Origin: Rhodoglobus vestalii
GTDB taxonomy: Bacteria > Actinomycetota > Actinomycetes > Actinomycetales > Microbacteriaceae
Assembly: GCF_006788895.1 (NCBI RefSeq)
Contig: NZ_VFRA01000001.1
Coordinates: 1,922,001 to 1,986,000, forward strand
Direction: 5' to 3'
Length of the DNA stretch: 64,000 nt
Shown: piece after piece, positions 49,786 through 59,280 of the stretch
Layout of the letters: every line of letters begins with the position of its first letter
How positions within the stretch are numbered: the stretch's first letter is position 1
The notes under the pieces: model-generated
Database searches by the model: none
Told to the model about the DNA's origin: nothing
Seen by the model: only the letters and a program-made list of their open reading frames with translations
Translations under genes and position numbers: made by a program

Positions 49786-51378
49786 TTAGCGTCCGCTGCT
49801 TGAGGCGCGACGGTTCGGTCGAACTACCTGTCCAACACGGATGGGGCCGCCGCCGCCCTGAGCGCGGCCCTTGCCGCCACGCGGACGCGACGGAGCTTCG
49901 GACTGCTGCTGACGAGGCTGGTGGGTTGAGCGCTGTTCGCCCGCACCGGCACCGGCAACAACTCCTCCGCTGCGGCCTGAACCCTGCTGGTTGCTGCGCG
50001 GCTGACCGCCACGAGAATTGCCGCCATTGCCGCCATTGCCGCTACGAGCGCCGTCACGGCCACCCTCACGTGAACCCTCGCGGAATCCGCCACGCTCACC
50101 ATCACGGCGTGAGCGCTTGCGCTGGGCGTTTGCACCCTGCGAGCGTCCACCCTGTGACTGGCCACGGGCGGGAGCTGCTGCGCGAGGCGCAGGCTTCACA
50201 TATTCGGCAACCTGACCGACCAGTGCGGTCACGGCATCCGAGTTGGCGTTCACATGCTGCGGGGTCACCGTGATGGCGGCCTTACGCAGCAGGGCGGCAG
50301 TGTCTTTGCGCTGGGTCGGAAGAACGATCGTGATGACGTCGCCCTCTTCTCCGGCACGAGCGGTGCGGCCACTGCGGTGCAGGTAGGCCTTGTGCTCGGC
50401 GGGCGGATCAACGTGGATGACCAGCTCAATGTTGTCCACGTGCACGCCGCGCGCCGCAACATCCGTAGCAACAAGCACTTTTACGTCACCGGCGGCGAAT
50501 GCGGCCAGGTTGCGGTCACGGGCCACCTGCGAGAGGTTTCCGTGGAGGTCAGCGGCGGGAATGCCGGCATCGACGAGTTGGCGGGCCAGCTTCTTGGCGT
50601 GGTGCTTGGTGCGCATGAACAGCAGACGGCGGCCGGTGCCCGAGGCGAGCTTCTCAATGAGAACGCGCTTCGCTTCAACGCTGTCGACCTCGAACACGTG
50701 GTGGGTCATCGCCGAGACATGCGAGGTTGCTTCGTCAACCGAATGCAGAACCTCGTTGTGGAGGAAGCGGCGAACCAGCTTGTCTACACCGTTATCGAGA
50801 GTGGCGCTGAACAGCAGGCGCTGCCCGTTGCTGGGGGTCTTGTCGAGAAGGCGGGTGACGACCGGCAAGAAACCAAGGTCGGCCATGTGGTCCGCCTCGT
50901 CAAGCACGGTGATTTCAACGGCATCCAAGCTCACAAAGCCCTGCTTGATGAGGTCTTCGAGGCGACCGGGGCAGGCCACCACGATGTCGACGCCGGCCTT
51001 GAGGGCAGCAACCTGACGGTTCTGGCTTACGCCACCGAAGATGGTGGTGGTGTTGAGACCGTAGGCGGCCGCAAGGGGCTCGATGACGGCCGAAATCTGA
51101 GTAGCGAGTTCGCGAGTAGGTGCAAGCACGAGGCCCAGCGGACGACCCGAGCGACGCTTGCCACCGGAAAGTTTGCCGCCGAGGCGAGCAACCATAGGAA
51201 GTGCGAAGGCGAGGGTCTTGCCCGAGCCCGTCTTACCGCGGCCGAGCACGTCGCGACCGCCGAGAGTGTCGGGGAGGGTATCGAGTTGGATGGGGAACGG
51301 CGTGGTCTTACCGTCGGCGGCGAGGGCCGCAACGAGCGGGGCGGGTACGCCGAGCGAGCTAAAAGTTTGTTCAGTCAA
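49786..51378 (-). CDS. DEAD-box RNA helicase with RG-rich tail
   Basis: 530 residues if started at the TTG 51378 (MTEQTFSSLGVPAPL), 10 nt after AAAGG; upstream in-frame codons have no ribosome-binding site. Q motif TPFPIQLDTLP, Walker A GKTGSGKTLAFALP, VLDEADHMADLGF (DEAD), SAT, and HRSGRTARAG. The last ~130 residues are Arg/Gly/Gln rich, an RNA-binding tail common in cold-adapted bacteria. It would unwind structured mRNA or rRNA. Confidence 0.93.
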   Translation of the reverse strand: MTEQTFSSLGVPAPLVAALAADGKTTPFPIQLDTLPDTLGGRDVLGRGKTGSGKTLAFALPMVARLGGKLSGGKRRSGRPLGLVLAPTRELATQISAVIEPLAAAYGLNTTTIFGGVSQNRQVAALKAGVDIVVACPGRLEDLIKQGFVSLDAVEITVLDEADHMADLGFLPVVTRLLDKTPSNGQRLLFSATLDNGVDKLVRRFLHNEVLHSVDEATSHVSAMTHHVFEVDSVEAKRVLIEKLASGTGRRLLFMRTKHHAKKLARQLVDAGIPAADLHGNLSQVARDRNLAAFAAGDVKVLVATDVAARGVHVDNIELVIHVDPPAEHKAYLHRSGRTARAGEEGDVITIVLPTQRKDTAALLRKAAITVTPQHVNANSDAVTALVGQVAEYVKPAPRAAAPARGQSQGGRSQGANAQRKRSRRDGERGGFREGSREGGRDGARSGNGGNGGNSRGGQPRSNQQGSGRSGGVVAGAGAGEQRSTHQPRQQQSEAPSRPRGGKGRAQGGGGPIRVGQVVRPNRRASSSGR

Positions 51379-51682
51379 AGTAATGGTGCCTTTCAGGCAT
51401 AAGTAAAAAATGGGCGTTATACCGGAGGCGCACAGGTTCAAAATCGAGCACGGGCACAGTTCGCAATGAACTAGGCCCACACTGATCTACACCGACCCAA
51501 TCAGGTGCTTCGCACGAATGCGGTACACAGGTCAGATCTCGAACTTTTGTTCGGCGCGGATGACTCCAGTTCGCCGGAGAAAGTTATCTACGAGTCACAC
51601 GTTTCTGATTAACGTGGACGAGAAGAGGGAAGCGTTCTACGACGCAGCAAAACGTATTTGTTTCGCAAGTTTTCCTAGCCTA
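51379..51682. other. Long leader region of the DEAD-box gene
   Basis: About 300 bp with no gene. A long 5' leader is usual for cold-induced RNA helicases; no defined motif is claimed. Confidence 0.35.
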
Positions 51683-52314
51683 TCAGGCTGAGGCACGATA
51701 GCGCTCGCCGACCGGCACTTGCCCAGCCAGGGTGTTTCCCGCCTGCGCCAGTGGGCAGGCCCACGCGGGGTCATACGCGCACGACGGGTTATACGCAAAG
51801 TTGAAGTCGAGCACGAGAGACTCCGGCGTAAGGCCCGGTCCGAGATCAGCCCCCTTCACTGTGTCGATGAGGTAGCGGCCACCACCGTAAGTTCCGCCGG
51901 CGACGCGAGAGAGCGCATCTTTCACGGGGATGAAAATTCCGCCACCATACGACGCCAACCCCACACCTCGAGAGTGCCAACCTGGTCAATCATGACCGTG
52001 CCGAGCAGGTCGAACGGCACCACGCCATCCGTTCCCGTCTCCACGTTCATGCGGCGCCCTTCGCCCGGAGGACCTGCAGCAGGAACAATGGATGCTTCGA
52101 ACCGCCAGGCAGGATCGTAATCGCTGACCGGCAGCCCAGTAAATTTGCGCCGGTCCTCAGGCAACAGCGGCGACGCTGGATGCGCGGCAAACAACTCATC
52201 TCGACCTGCCCGCCAGGCGGCGTGCGCGCTCGCGCCATCCAAATTTTCGCGAACAGCGGCGTAGAGGGCAAAGGTTCGTCGGCGCCAGTCGGCGACCTCA
52301 AGGGCGGTCATCAT
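51683..52314 (-). pseudogene. DUF1684 protein gene with a frameshift
   Basis: Two overlapping frames together give a complete DUF1684 protein. The N-terminal part has WRAGRDELFAAHPASPLLPE and FTGLPVSDYDPAWRFEA; the C-terminal part has GLASYGGGIFIPVKDA, GTYGGGRYLIDTVKGADLG and LDFNFAYNPSCAYDPAWACP. The frame is lost at a run of four C on the plus strand (51959-51962), where one more G in the coding strand would restore WGLASYGGG. It is either a recent pseudogene or a homopolymer sequencing error. Confidence 0.82.
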
Positions 52315-52315
52315 C

Positions 52316-53299
52316 TCAGGCTAACGGGCTGCCACGCGAAAGCAGCTTGCGCAGTTCAGCTTCAGCCGAGGCCCCACTCTGCGCGTCGATAGTTTCGCCC
52401 GCCGCATACAGGTCAATGATGCGAGGATCAACGTAACTCTTGCGCGCAATCGCCGGAGTATTGCCCAGTCTCTCGGCCGCACACTCCATGGCCACGCGCA
52501 CCGCTCGGCTCTGTGCTCGCTGACTGGTTTCTGGCCCGGTGACGGCAAGACTCGTCGCGGCAGCGATGCTGCCGCTGAGGGTGCGAAAGTCTTTCGCCGT
52601 GAACTCGCCACCGGTGCGCTCGCGCACGTACTCGTTAATCTCAGGGGCGGTCAGCGCGCGCAATTCTTGGCCGTTGCGCCACGACAGCAGCGGGGTATCG
52701 CCGGCTCCACGCAAGCGGATGCGCACATACGCCGCCAGATCCGCATCCTCGATCTCGCTCTCCCAGAGTTGGCCGCTCTTGGCCGGAAAATTTAGCTGGA
52801 TGCGGTCCTTGCTCACACTCACATGGCTACAGAGCAGGGTGGAGAGTCCGTGACTGCCGTGTGCTTCGGCATAGCGCTCACTGCCCACGCGCAGTGAGCC
52901 GGTGTCGAGCATCCGGAAGGCTGCCGCCAGAGTGCGAAGGTGCGGATCGTCGTTGCTGCGCAGAGTGCGGGTGACGACGGCGCGTGCCGAGGGGAGTGCG
53001 GCAGCGAGCAGCAGTGCACGCTCAAACTTGGCGCGATCCTGTCGTTCGCGCCATGCCGGGTGATAAATGTATTGGCGGCGGCCCGCATCATCCACCCCCG
53101 TCGCTTGCACGTGCCCGTTTTCGTGCGGGCAAATCCACACGTCGGTCCACGCGGGTGGAATTCCGAGCGAAGCGAATCGGGTTCGCAGTTCGCGGTCGCC
53201 CACCGTTTCACCGGCGAAATCTCGGTAACTGAATCCGCTGCCCGAACGCGCGCGGTGATAGCCGCGCCCCGTTGTGTTGCTTCGCCGCAGTCGAACCAC
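52316..53299 (-). CDS. DNA topoisomerase IB (poxvirus type)
   Basis: 327 residues, GTG start with AAAGGAG upstream. GFSYRDFAGETVGDRELRTR, LGIPPAWTDVWICPHENGHV, then HPAWRERQDRAKFERALLLA. The catalytic core has FTAKDFRTLSGSIAAA and the nucleophile Tyr in IARKSYVDPRI. It relaxes supercoils through a 3'-phosphotyrosine link. Its stop is 1 bp from the DUF1684 start. Confidence 0.94.
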   Translation of the reverse strand: MVRLRRSNTTGRGYHRARSGSGFSYRDFAGETVGDRELRTRFASLGIPPAWTDVWICPHENGHVQATGVDDAGRRQYIYHPAWRERQDRAKFERALLLAAALPSARAVVTRTLRSNDDPHLRTLAAAFRMLDTGSLRVGSERYAEAHGSHGLSTLLCSHVSVSKDRIQLNFPAKSGQLWESEIEDADLAAYVRIRLRGAGDTPLLSWRNGQELRALTAPEINEYVRERTGGEFTAKDFRTLSGSIAAATSLAVTGPETSQRAQSRAVRVAMECAAERLGNTPAIARKSYVDPRIIDLYAAGETIDAQSGASAEAELRKLLSRGSPLA

Positions 53300-53339
53300 C
53301 GCGGGCTCCTTTCGCCCAGCTCTTCTGTGCGTGTGTGGT

Positions 53340-53840
53340 TTACAGGCTCACGTCGGTGCGCCGGGTCGTTCCCCAACCCCACGTGGGCGCGAGCCGTTTG
53401 AGGGCGGCTGCGCGAAACTGCCAGAACGTCCAATACATCAGCCACATCACCGGGGTCAGCAGGCCAGCACTAAAGCTGAGCTGGTCGCGATAGAGAGTTT
53501 TGCCTCCGGGGGCTGCGCTGATGGCCATGGAATGTTCCCAGCGGTTGACGAGCGCCAGTGGGCCGCTGAGGCCACGCCCGTGGTCCCGCACAATCCGAAC
53601 ATCACCGGGCGCCTTCGCAAAGGACACCGCAATCAGCTGTTCGCCGATCGCAAACTTGCCGAATGCAGACACCTTCACGGGATGATCGCCCGGCTCCCAC
53701 AGATCGGGAAACCCGCCCGCTTCTAGCGAAGTGAACTGGGTCAGCGGGTAGGAGACATCCTGAAACACTTGCGGGCTGCGAATGGCTCGCCACGCATCGT
53801 CGGGGTGGCAGTCAAGCTCAAGTTTCAGTAATACGCGCAT
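53340..53840 (-). CDS. SRPBCC/START-like protein, unknown ligand
   Basis: 166 residues. The opening MRVLLKLELDCHPDDAWRAI, the mid strand GFPDLWEPGDHPVKVSAFG and a C-terminal hydrophobic helix (LLTPVMWLMYWTFWQFR) suggest a helix-grip (SRPBCC) fold with a membrane-touching tail. Function unknown. Confidence 0.7.
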   Translation of the reverse strand: MRVLLKLELDCHPDDAWRAIRSPQVFQDVSYPLTQFTSLEAGGFPDLWEPGDHPVKVSAFGKFAIGEQLIAVSFAKAPGDVRIVRDHGRGLSGPLALVNRWEHSMAISAAPGGKTLYRDQLSFSAGLLTPVMWLMYWTFWQFRAAALKRLAPTWGWGTTRRTDVSL

Positions 53841-53912
53841 TTTCCCAGTCTCCTCTTGTCACATTCGGTAATCCAGTGAGTTTCCCCAGAGAGTTGGCTT
53901 TAGCCTCGGATC

Positions 53913-54506
53913 ATGACCGGTCCCCGCAACCAACCCCAATACCAGGTGCGATTCGGTTTCGGTGCTCGGCAGGCGCGTGAGCTGAGCCCCGGCGCGGATG
54001 TGCTGGTGTGGGCGGATGCTCTCGCCAACGGCTCTGGGCGCGTTGCTGACCTCCCCGGAACCTTCTCCATTCTCGCCGCCGGCACCGGGGCAGCACCAGC
54101 CGTCGCCAACTGGGTGCTCGCGCAGCAGGTTGCTCGTAGTCGTCGTCTTACCGTTGCGGTTATTGCGGCGGGTGACTCGCAGAGCGGCTCGCAGGGTGAC
54201 TTGCAGAGCGGCTCGCAGGGTGACTTGCAGGGCGGCCCGCAGGGCGGTTCGGAGGGCGGCTTCACCGTTGACGGTCTGCTGGCGGCGGGAGCGATCATCG
54301 ACGCGCTCGCGGATGCCGGGGTTGACTACATTTCACCGGAAGCGGCATCCGCGGTTGCGGCTTTCACTGGCCTGAAAAGCGCCCACGATCACCTCTTGTC
54401 GGCGTCTGTTGCGGGTCAGCTGCGCGTGCAGGCCTTCGGCCGGGAGTCTCTGGATGCCGCCATTGTCAGCAATGCCGCAGCCAGATTTGAGATCGTTCGG
54501 GAATGA
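53913..54506 (+). CDS. ComB-like (2-phosphosulfolactate phosphatase family) protein
   Basis: 197 residues. VLVWADALANGSG near residue 32 and the C-terminal VDGLLAAGAIIDALADAGVD, YISPEAASAVAAFTGLK resemble ComB, a Mg-dependent phosphatase of coenzyme M biosynthesis whose bacterial relatives have unknown roles. A repeat-encoded insertion of Ser/Gly/Gln (SQSGSQGDLQ and similar, residues ~88-115) interrupts the fold and is not expected in the family. Confidence 0.65.
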   Translation: MTGPRNQPQYQVRFGFGARQARELSPGADVLVWADALANGSGRVADLPGTFSILAAGTGAAPAVANWVLAQQVARSRRLTVAVIAAGDSQSGSQGDLQSGSQGDLQGGPQGGSEGGFTVDGLLAAGAIIDALADAGVDYISPEAASAVAAFTGLKSAHDHLLSASVAGQLRVQAFGRESLDAAIVSNAAARFEIVRE

Positions 54507-54572
54507 CGCGCACGCCATTCTCGTTGGATTGACTGGTTGGCTCGGACAACCACCGACTCTATGGAGGAAAGT

Positions 54573-54875
54573 ATGAAGGCAGTAATCGGCGACACTGTGA
54601 TCGCAGAGGCACCCCAGGAAGATCTCATCAAGATTGAGGGCAACTGGTACTTCCCGCCCACCAGTGTGAACCACGAACTCCTCGAGAAGAGCCCCACGCC
54701 GTATCACTGCCCGTGGAAGGGTGACTGCCAGTACTTTACTGTCAGCGCTAACGGCCAGCAGTACCAAGACCGCGCCTTCAGCTACCCCAACATTCTTCCG
54801 GGTGCCGAGAAGCGCGTCGGCAAGGATTTCTCCAACTATGTGACGTTCTGGAAAGAGGTTCAGTTCGTCGACTAA
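54573..54875 (+). CDS. DUF427 protein
   Basis: 100 residues from the ATG at 54573, with GGAGG upstream. DTVIAEAPQEDLIKIEGNWY, then TPYHCPWKGDCQYFTV and AFSYPNILPGAEKRVGKD, are DUF427 hallmarks. A small beta-barrel protein, function unknown. Confidence 0.92.
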   Translation: MKAVIGDTVIAEAPQEDLIKIEGNWYFPPTSVNHELLEKSPTPYHCPWKGDCQYFTVSANGQQYQDRAFSYPNILPGAEKRVGKDFSNYVTFWKEVQFVD

Positions 54876-54938
54876 TCGACGGCTGACCGTGTGCCGGGAG
54901 CGTCTGGCAGACGCTTAGGGTGCACCAATTGTGCGCAG

Positions 54939-55541
54939 TTAGCGTGCCGCATTTCGGGCACGGTGGCTGCGCACTTTTGCGCGATTACCGCAGCGTTGCA
55001 TCGAGCACCAGCGGCGATTGTTGGAACGAGATTCGTCGTAGAACACGAGAGCACAGTCGTCGGCGGCGCACTCGCGGATTCGTTCGTGCTGTGCTTCTCC
55101 AAACAGAAACACGGCTTCGCGGGCCATCGTCGAGAGTGCCTGGCCGGTGCGAACGGTGGTGCGGCCGGCTTTCATCCCACCTCCCGCTAGCCGCGGCGGA
55201 ACATCCGCTGTTGCCGCAAAAAGGTTGATCACATCGACCTGTTGAGGGTCGGGGCTCCCGTTGACACTGAGTGCGGATGCGATGGAGGCGATCGCTTCTC
55301 GCAAGCCTCGAGCGTCGGTGAGGTCGCGCTCGCTGACGGCGCCATCCGACTCATTAAATCGTCCCTCAAGCCACGCGGCGAGGTCGCCGGGGCTGTGCAG
55401 CCTCTCCCACTCAGGATTGGTGCCCATGGCACCGGTGTACGCGAAATCGAGGGTACGAGCGCCGGAGTCAAACCACCACTGCCGTGAGGTGCTCGAGGTG
55501 AACCATTGGCCGGTGCGAGCAGGAGTTTCGGGATGTTGCAC
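54939..55541 (-). CDS. CGNR zinc-finger protein
   Basis: 200 residues, GTG start. The C-terminal zinc finger (CAADDCALVFYDESRSNNRR, then WCSMQRCGNRAKVRSHRAR) carries the CGNR signature; the N-terminal ~140 residues are the ABATE-type domain of stress-linked transcription factors. Probably a DNA-binding regulator. Target unknown. Confidence 0.9.
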   Translation of the reverse strand: MQHPETPARTGQWFTSSTSRQWWFDSGARTLDFAYTGAMGTNPEWERLHSPGDLAAWLEGRFNESDGAVSERDLTDARGLREAIASIASALSVNGSPDPQQVDVINLFAATADVPPRLAGGGMKAGRTTVRTGQALSTMAREAVFLFGEAQHERIRECAADDCALVFYDESRSNNRRWCSMQRCGNRAKVRSHRARNAAR

Positions 55542-55618
55542 CTAACCAATATAGCTGGTTACGCCCTGCGGTTGTCCCGACTGACAGCCCGAGCGCCACT
55601 ACCCCGCCACAAGCGCCA

Positions 55619-56086
55619 CTACCCGCGCGGTCGCGATACCGTGCGATGCGCCCACTCGATGCGGTGGGCGCTGGCAAACTTTCGAGAGCAGAGCCCGCAC
55701 GCGAGTATGCGGGTGGGTCTGCGATACCGGTGGTGGAGGTGGCCGGCGGGGCAGGTGCCCACCCAAGGGGCAAACTCGTCGGCGATCGCTCCGCCGTGAA
55801 GTCGTTTGCCTTCGTAACCGAGGTCGCGCGCAACAGCCTTCCACTGAGCTCCGTGACCGGCCGCAGACCCGGCCATGGCGTGAGCGACTTCATGCAACAG
55901 CACCTGATGAATCTCGTCATCCTCATACCGTGCAGCTAGATATCTCGAGACTGAGATGCGTTTGTGGGTGTAGTTGCAGAGCCCGGCCCGCGTTTTGGCG
56001 TTGTCGAAGACAAATTGCCACTCGTCGGTCAGGTGCAGTCGGATGAGCGCGTCAGCCCACACACGCACTCGGGGAAGATCGGCCAC
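55619..56086 (-). CDS. SprT-like zinc metallopeptidase
   Basis: 155 residues, GTG start. The HExxH site in LLHEVAHAMAG, preceded by SRYLAARYEDDEIHQ, and later CPAGHLHHRYRR with a CGLC zinc pair. SprT-like domains act in DNA-protein crosslink repair in eukaryotes; the bacterial role is unclear. Confidence 0.88.
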   Translation of the reverse strand: MADLPRVRVWADALIRLHLTDEWQFVFDNAKTRAGLCNYTHKRISVSRYLAARYEDDEIHQVLLHEVAHAMAGSAAGHGAQWKAVARDLGYEGKRLHGGAIADEFAPWVGTCPAGHLHHRYRRPTRILACGLCSRKFASAHRIEWAHRTVSRPRG

Positions 56087-56110
56087 CTACTGAGGCTAAT
56101 CGACGTCGGG

Positions 56111-56803
56111 CTAGTGCTGCAGCACTCGATCTTCGGTGGCAGTGACAGTATCTGCGGCTGTGACGGCTTCGATGGATGCGGCGCGCTCGGCTTCACGCTC
56201 AGCACGAGCTTGTTTCCGCTTGCGCTTGCGCGCGCTCGACAGAATCCCGCTCGTGATCATGAAGCCCGCATAAGTAAAGAGGGCAATGGCAATTGCCGGC
56301 ACAAACCATGATTTGCTGTCGCCGTTCACAAAGTTGCTGACGTATCCGATCCACGGAACGCTGTACCAGAGTTTGCCTTGAATCTGTGCGGGCAACACTT
56401 GGGGTTCATCGGCGATGTCATTGTTGTCTCCCTTCAGGGTGAAGGTGCGGCTTCCGTCGCTCGAGTTTGTGATTCCGGTGATGCGGTGGGTGACCACACC
56501 GGCCTTACCTGACTCGATTTGGTACGTGATGACATCACCCATGGCTATGTCATTGGTTTCGATTGGCTTGACCACGATGAGGGTTCCGGGGGGAAGACCG
56601 GGTTCCATTGAGCTGGTGAGCACGGTGAGCGGTGTTGCTCCGGCCGCGTTCGGGATGACGATCACGAGCGCGCCAACAAGGAGGACGAGTCCGAAGAGAC
56701 CAGCGCTGATGCCTACTCCCAGATAGTGCAGCAGGCTTTTTGGTTTTTCGTCACGGGTGCGCTGTGTGTTGCGGGCGTCAGCGCGAGCGGTGAGCTCAGA
56801 CAT
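56111..56803 (-). CDS. sipW: SipW-type signal peptidase I
   Basis: 230 residues from the ATG at 56803. One N-terminal transmembrane helix (SAGLFGLVLLVGALVIVI), catalytic Ser65 in TSSMEPGLPPG, then His106 in GVVTHRI, the ER/SipW replacement of the usual lysine, then GDNNDIAD. A second helix (VPAIAIALFTYAGFMI) and a basic tail follow. SipW enzymes process TasA-like fibre proteins. Last gene of the cluster whose products it presumably cleaves. Confidence 0.92.
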   Translation of the reverse strand: MSELTARADARNTQRTRDEKPKSLLHYLGVGISAGLFGLVLLVGALVIVIPNAAGATPLTVLTSSMEPGLPPGTLIVVKPIETNDIAMGDVITYQIESGKAGVVTHRITGITNSSDGSRTFTLKGDNNDIADEPQVLPAQIQGKLWYSVPWIGYVSNFVNGDSKSWFVPAIAIALFTYAGFMITSGILSSARKRKRKQARAEREAERAASIEAVTAADTVTATEDRVLQH

Positions 56804-57665
56804 CGTGCGAGTCCTTTCGTGAGTGTCGAGAGGCGAACAAGGAGATGCCCGCACCGATGGCGATTGCCAGCAGCAGAATGAGCACAAGGTACTCCTGGTA
56901 GAGCCGCCACGTATTCGGGTCGAGGCCGAAGGCTGTCTGCACTCCAGGCAAGAGACCGTTGTCGGTGCCGCTATCTGCTTGTGCGGCGCCGGTGGAATTT
57001 GGCTTCACAGCTGGCGTCGAGTCTGCGGTCACGACGGCGCCGGTTGCCGTGCGTGTTGATGATTCGCTTGTGCCGGCTCCCGTCGGTTGCGGTCCACTGG
57101 GGATGATGGGAACGGTGATGCCCACGGTTCCGCAGGTGGTTGGAGGTAATGAGCCCGGCGTTGAATCAGAGAGCGCGAATCGCAGAGCGAGAGTTGCTGT
57201 GGCGGCTTGTCCGTCAGTGCCATCCAAATCGCCCAGTGCCAGTGTGGCAACAACGGGCACAATTTCTCCGGGAGCGATGAGGGTGCCTTCGTGGGTTACT
57301 TGGCACGGCGTGGCTGCGCTGATTGGGGTGGCGTTGCCGGTGTCTCTGGGGGCGCTTGTCGTAACCGTTAGCGCGTTGCCAAACTTCTCGTCTGAGTAGC
57401 GCACGTCGCGGAGCGTCACGCGGAGGTAACCCGGTGCGGTGCCCGAGTTTCGTACATAAACGGTTTTTGACTGGGCGTCACCCGGGCTCAATCGGGCAAT
57501 TTGGTCAAAAAGCACTCCCGGGTAACTGCGCGCGAAGGTCACACCGTCGTCACTGACTTCAATCTCGCCGACACCGGTCGCGGCACTTGCAGGGGTGACA
57601 CTGAGAAGGACTCCAAGCGCAATGACGAGAGAAATTGCGGATGCCCTGGCGCCTAGTTTGCGCAT
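56796..57665 (-). CDS. Secreted, membrane-anchored protein of the SipW cluster
   Basis: 289 residues. Signal peptide at 1-28 (SLVIALGVLLSVTPASA), an extracellular beta-rich domain (GEIEVSDDGVTFARSYPGVL, KTVYVRNSGTAPGYLRVTLR), a Thr/Ser-rich linker and a C-terminal transmembrane helix (YLVLILLLAIAIGAGISLFA) with basic tail. No sortase motif. It overlaps sipW by 8 bp. It may be the anchor or base of a surface assembly. Confidence 0.75.
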   Translation of the reverse strand: MRKLGARASAISLVIALGVLLSVTPASAATGVGEIEVSDDGVTFARSYPGVLFDQIARLSPGDAQSKTVYVRNSGTAPGYLRVTLRDVRYSDEKFGNALTVTTSAPRDTGNATPISAATPCQVTHEGTLIAPGEIVPVVATLALGDLDGTDGQAATATLALRFALSDSTPGSLPPTTCGTVGITVPIIPSGPQPTGAGTSESSTRTATGAVVTADSTPAVKPNSTGAAQADSGTDNGLLPGVQTAFGLDPNTWRLYQEYLVLILLLAIAIGAGISLFASRHSRKDSHDV

Positions 57666-58618
57666 GAGATGCCCTTCTCTTTGCCGCCGTCGTCCGTCTT
57701 CCTGGGCTCGATCTCGATGATTCTCGAATCCACCGACTCGATACCGTTGGCATCCACCGCACGGATGGTGATGTTCATGCGGACTGGTTTCTTTTCCTTA
57801 ATCTCAACCGTTGTTTCCGCAGTGTTGGTTTCGAGCACGCCATCGTAGTAGATGTTGTAACCGTCGTTGGGGGTGGTAAACCCCGCGGGAGCGGTCCACG
57901 AAATCTCGACCTTCTTATCGCTCTTCTGGTCTTCGCAGACAAGCATTGTGGGGGCATTAGGCGCGGGCTTCTCGAAGATTTCTTGCGTGAAGGAGCGATT
58001 GTTGACCGGAACCACATCTGTCGCATTCCAGTTGCTCCCGGCGGTAGTGGTGATTGCGAAGGACGCCGTAATTTTCTTTCCCGCTTGGGCAGCTATGTTC
58101 CCCGGGAACTTCGTGGAGGTGCAGAGGAGCGCTGAGCCATTGACAGGAATGACCATCGTGAGGTTGCGCAAAGAAACATTGCCGGCACCGAGCGTGGTCA
58201 ACACGGTGGGTGCCGCCGTTGCGCATGTTTCACTAGTGCCCGCCCAAAACTCAACGGCGATCTGTTCGCCCGGAAGAGAGCTGGTCGATGTCGCGGCGAT
58301 AGCTACACCACTCACGGTGGCAACGACGCTGCCGGTGTTGCGAATCGTTATTGGCTTGACCATTGTTCGGCTTGTGGTTGTGTACGTGTGGCCTAGCGAC
58401 GTTATCGTCGCCGCTCCGTCCGACGTTGCCGTGCTCACCGCAATGGTCCCGGCCGAAACGGTTGCCGTCTTCGTTGATGACGCAGTCCAGGCGGCGAATC
58501 CAATGCTGGACGTAAGAGAGAGAAACACGACGACACCGGAGACGATCGACATGCGGGTCCACGCCTTCATGCTCGGGCATGCGCGTGATGCTGTTGCGTG
58601 CGGTGCTTGACGGCTCAT
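57653..58618 (-). CDS. TasA-like secreted protein with fibronectin-III domain
   Basis: 321 residues. A SipW-style signal region with a hydrophobic helix (VSGVVVFLSLTSSIGFAAWT) followed by ASSTKTATVSAGTIAVSTA, then beta-rich repeats and, at ~225-310, a fibronectin type III-like domain (NAPTMLVCEDQKSDKKVEIS, then YNIYYDGVLETNT). Overlaps both neighbours. Likely a surface fibre or matrix component. Confidence 0.75.
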   Translation of the reverse strand: MSRQAPHATASRACPSMKAWTRMSIVSGVVVFLSLTSSIGFAAWTASSTKTATVSAGTIAVSTATSDGAATITSLGHTYTTTSRTMVKPITIRNTGSVVATVSGVAIAATSTSSLPGEQIAVEFWAGTSETCATAAPTVLTTLGAGNVSLRNLTMVIPVNGSALLCTSTKFPGNIAAQAGKKITASFAITTTAGSNWNATDVVPVNNRSFTQEIFEKPAPNAPTMLVCEDQKSDKKVEISWTAPAGFTTPNDGYNIYYDGVLETNTAETTVEIKEKKPVRMNITIRAVDANGIESVDSRIIEIEPRKTDDGGKEKGISCAN

Positions 58619-59196
58619 GGCTGGACCCCGGAGACTGTCGCGCCAATGTGAACGTTCGTCGCCTGCGCGTTAGCGGGTGCGTTTGCTGGGAGAATCACAC
58701 CGAGGCACGCTTGTGTGGTGGCTCCGGCAGCGAGTGTGCTGTTCAAGGTTCCGGACGGGATTCCAGATGCAGGGCACGCGCCGTTGGTCACCGAAATGGT
58801 GAATGGGTTTGTCCTCGATGAACCCGTCACCGCCGCAGCGATTGTCGCCGAAAGCGCGAGAGGAACGTCACCGGTGTTGGTGATGGAAAAAGTTCCGGAC
58901 ACTGAGTGGCCAGGGGCAAGTGCCGACCAGTTGAGCGCTTCTGAGCCTATTGTGAGTGCGGCAGAGCCCGCGCGGATCGTTGAACCGGGCGCGGCCGTGG
59001 CTGAGGCACTGAGATAGGCGTAGGTTCCACCGGTGCCGAGAAGGCCGAGGGAAACAGCAATCGTCAGAACAGCCAGTGCTTTCACACTGCCGAACACTCC
59101 TCGAACTAGCCAGGAGAAGGGGGATGCGGTTCGCCGCTGATGACGGCCGTTAACCATGTCAGGGTGGTGCGACCCGTGAACTGTTGAGGAGTTCAT
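58615..59196 (-). CDS. SipW-substrate-like secreted protein
   Basis: 193 residues from the ATG at 59196. A long N-region, then a hydrophobic helix (ALAVLTIAVSLGLLGTGGTY) and AYLSASATAAPGSTIRAG, the A-x-L/W-S-A-x-A-x-x-x-x-x-I pattern of TasA/camelysin-type substrates. The mature part is a small beta sandwich with two cysteines. It overlaps the next gene by 4 bp. Confidence 0.75.
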   Translation of the reverse strand: MNSSTVHGSHHPDMVNGRHQRRTASPFSWLVRGVFGSVKALAVLTIAVSLGLLGTGGTYAYLSASATAAPGSTIRAGSAALTIGSEALNWSALAPGHSVSGTFSITNTGDVPLALSATIAAAVTGSSRTNPFTISVTNGACPASGIPSGTLNSTLAAGATTQACLGVILPANAPANAQATNVHIGATVSGVQP

Positions 59197-59280
59197 GATG
59201 CACCGCCCTTCAGGGGAAGAAAAATTTGGTGGAGGAAAGGGGATTGCTGGGTGCGCGTCGTGACGACCGCACACCCAGCC

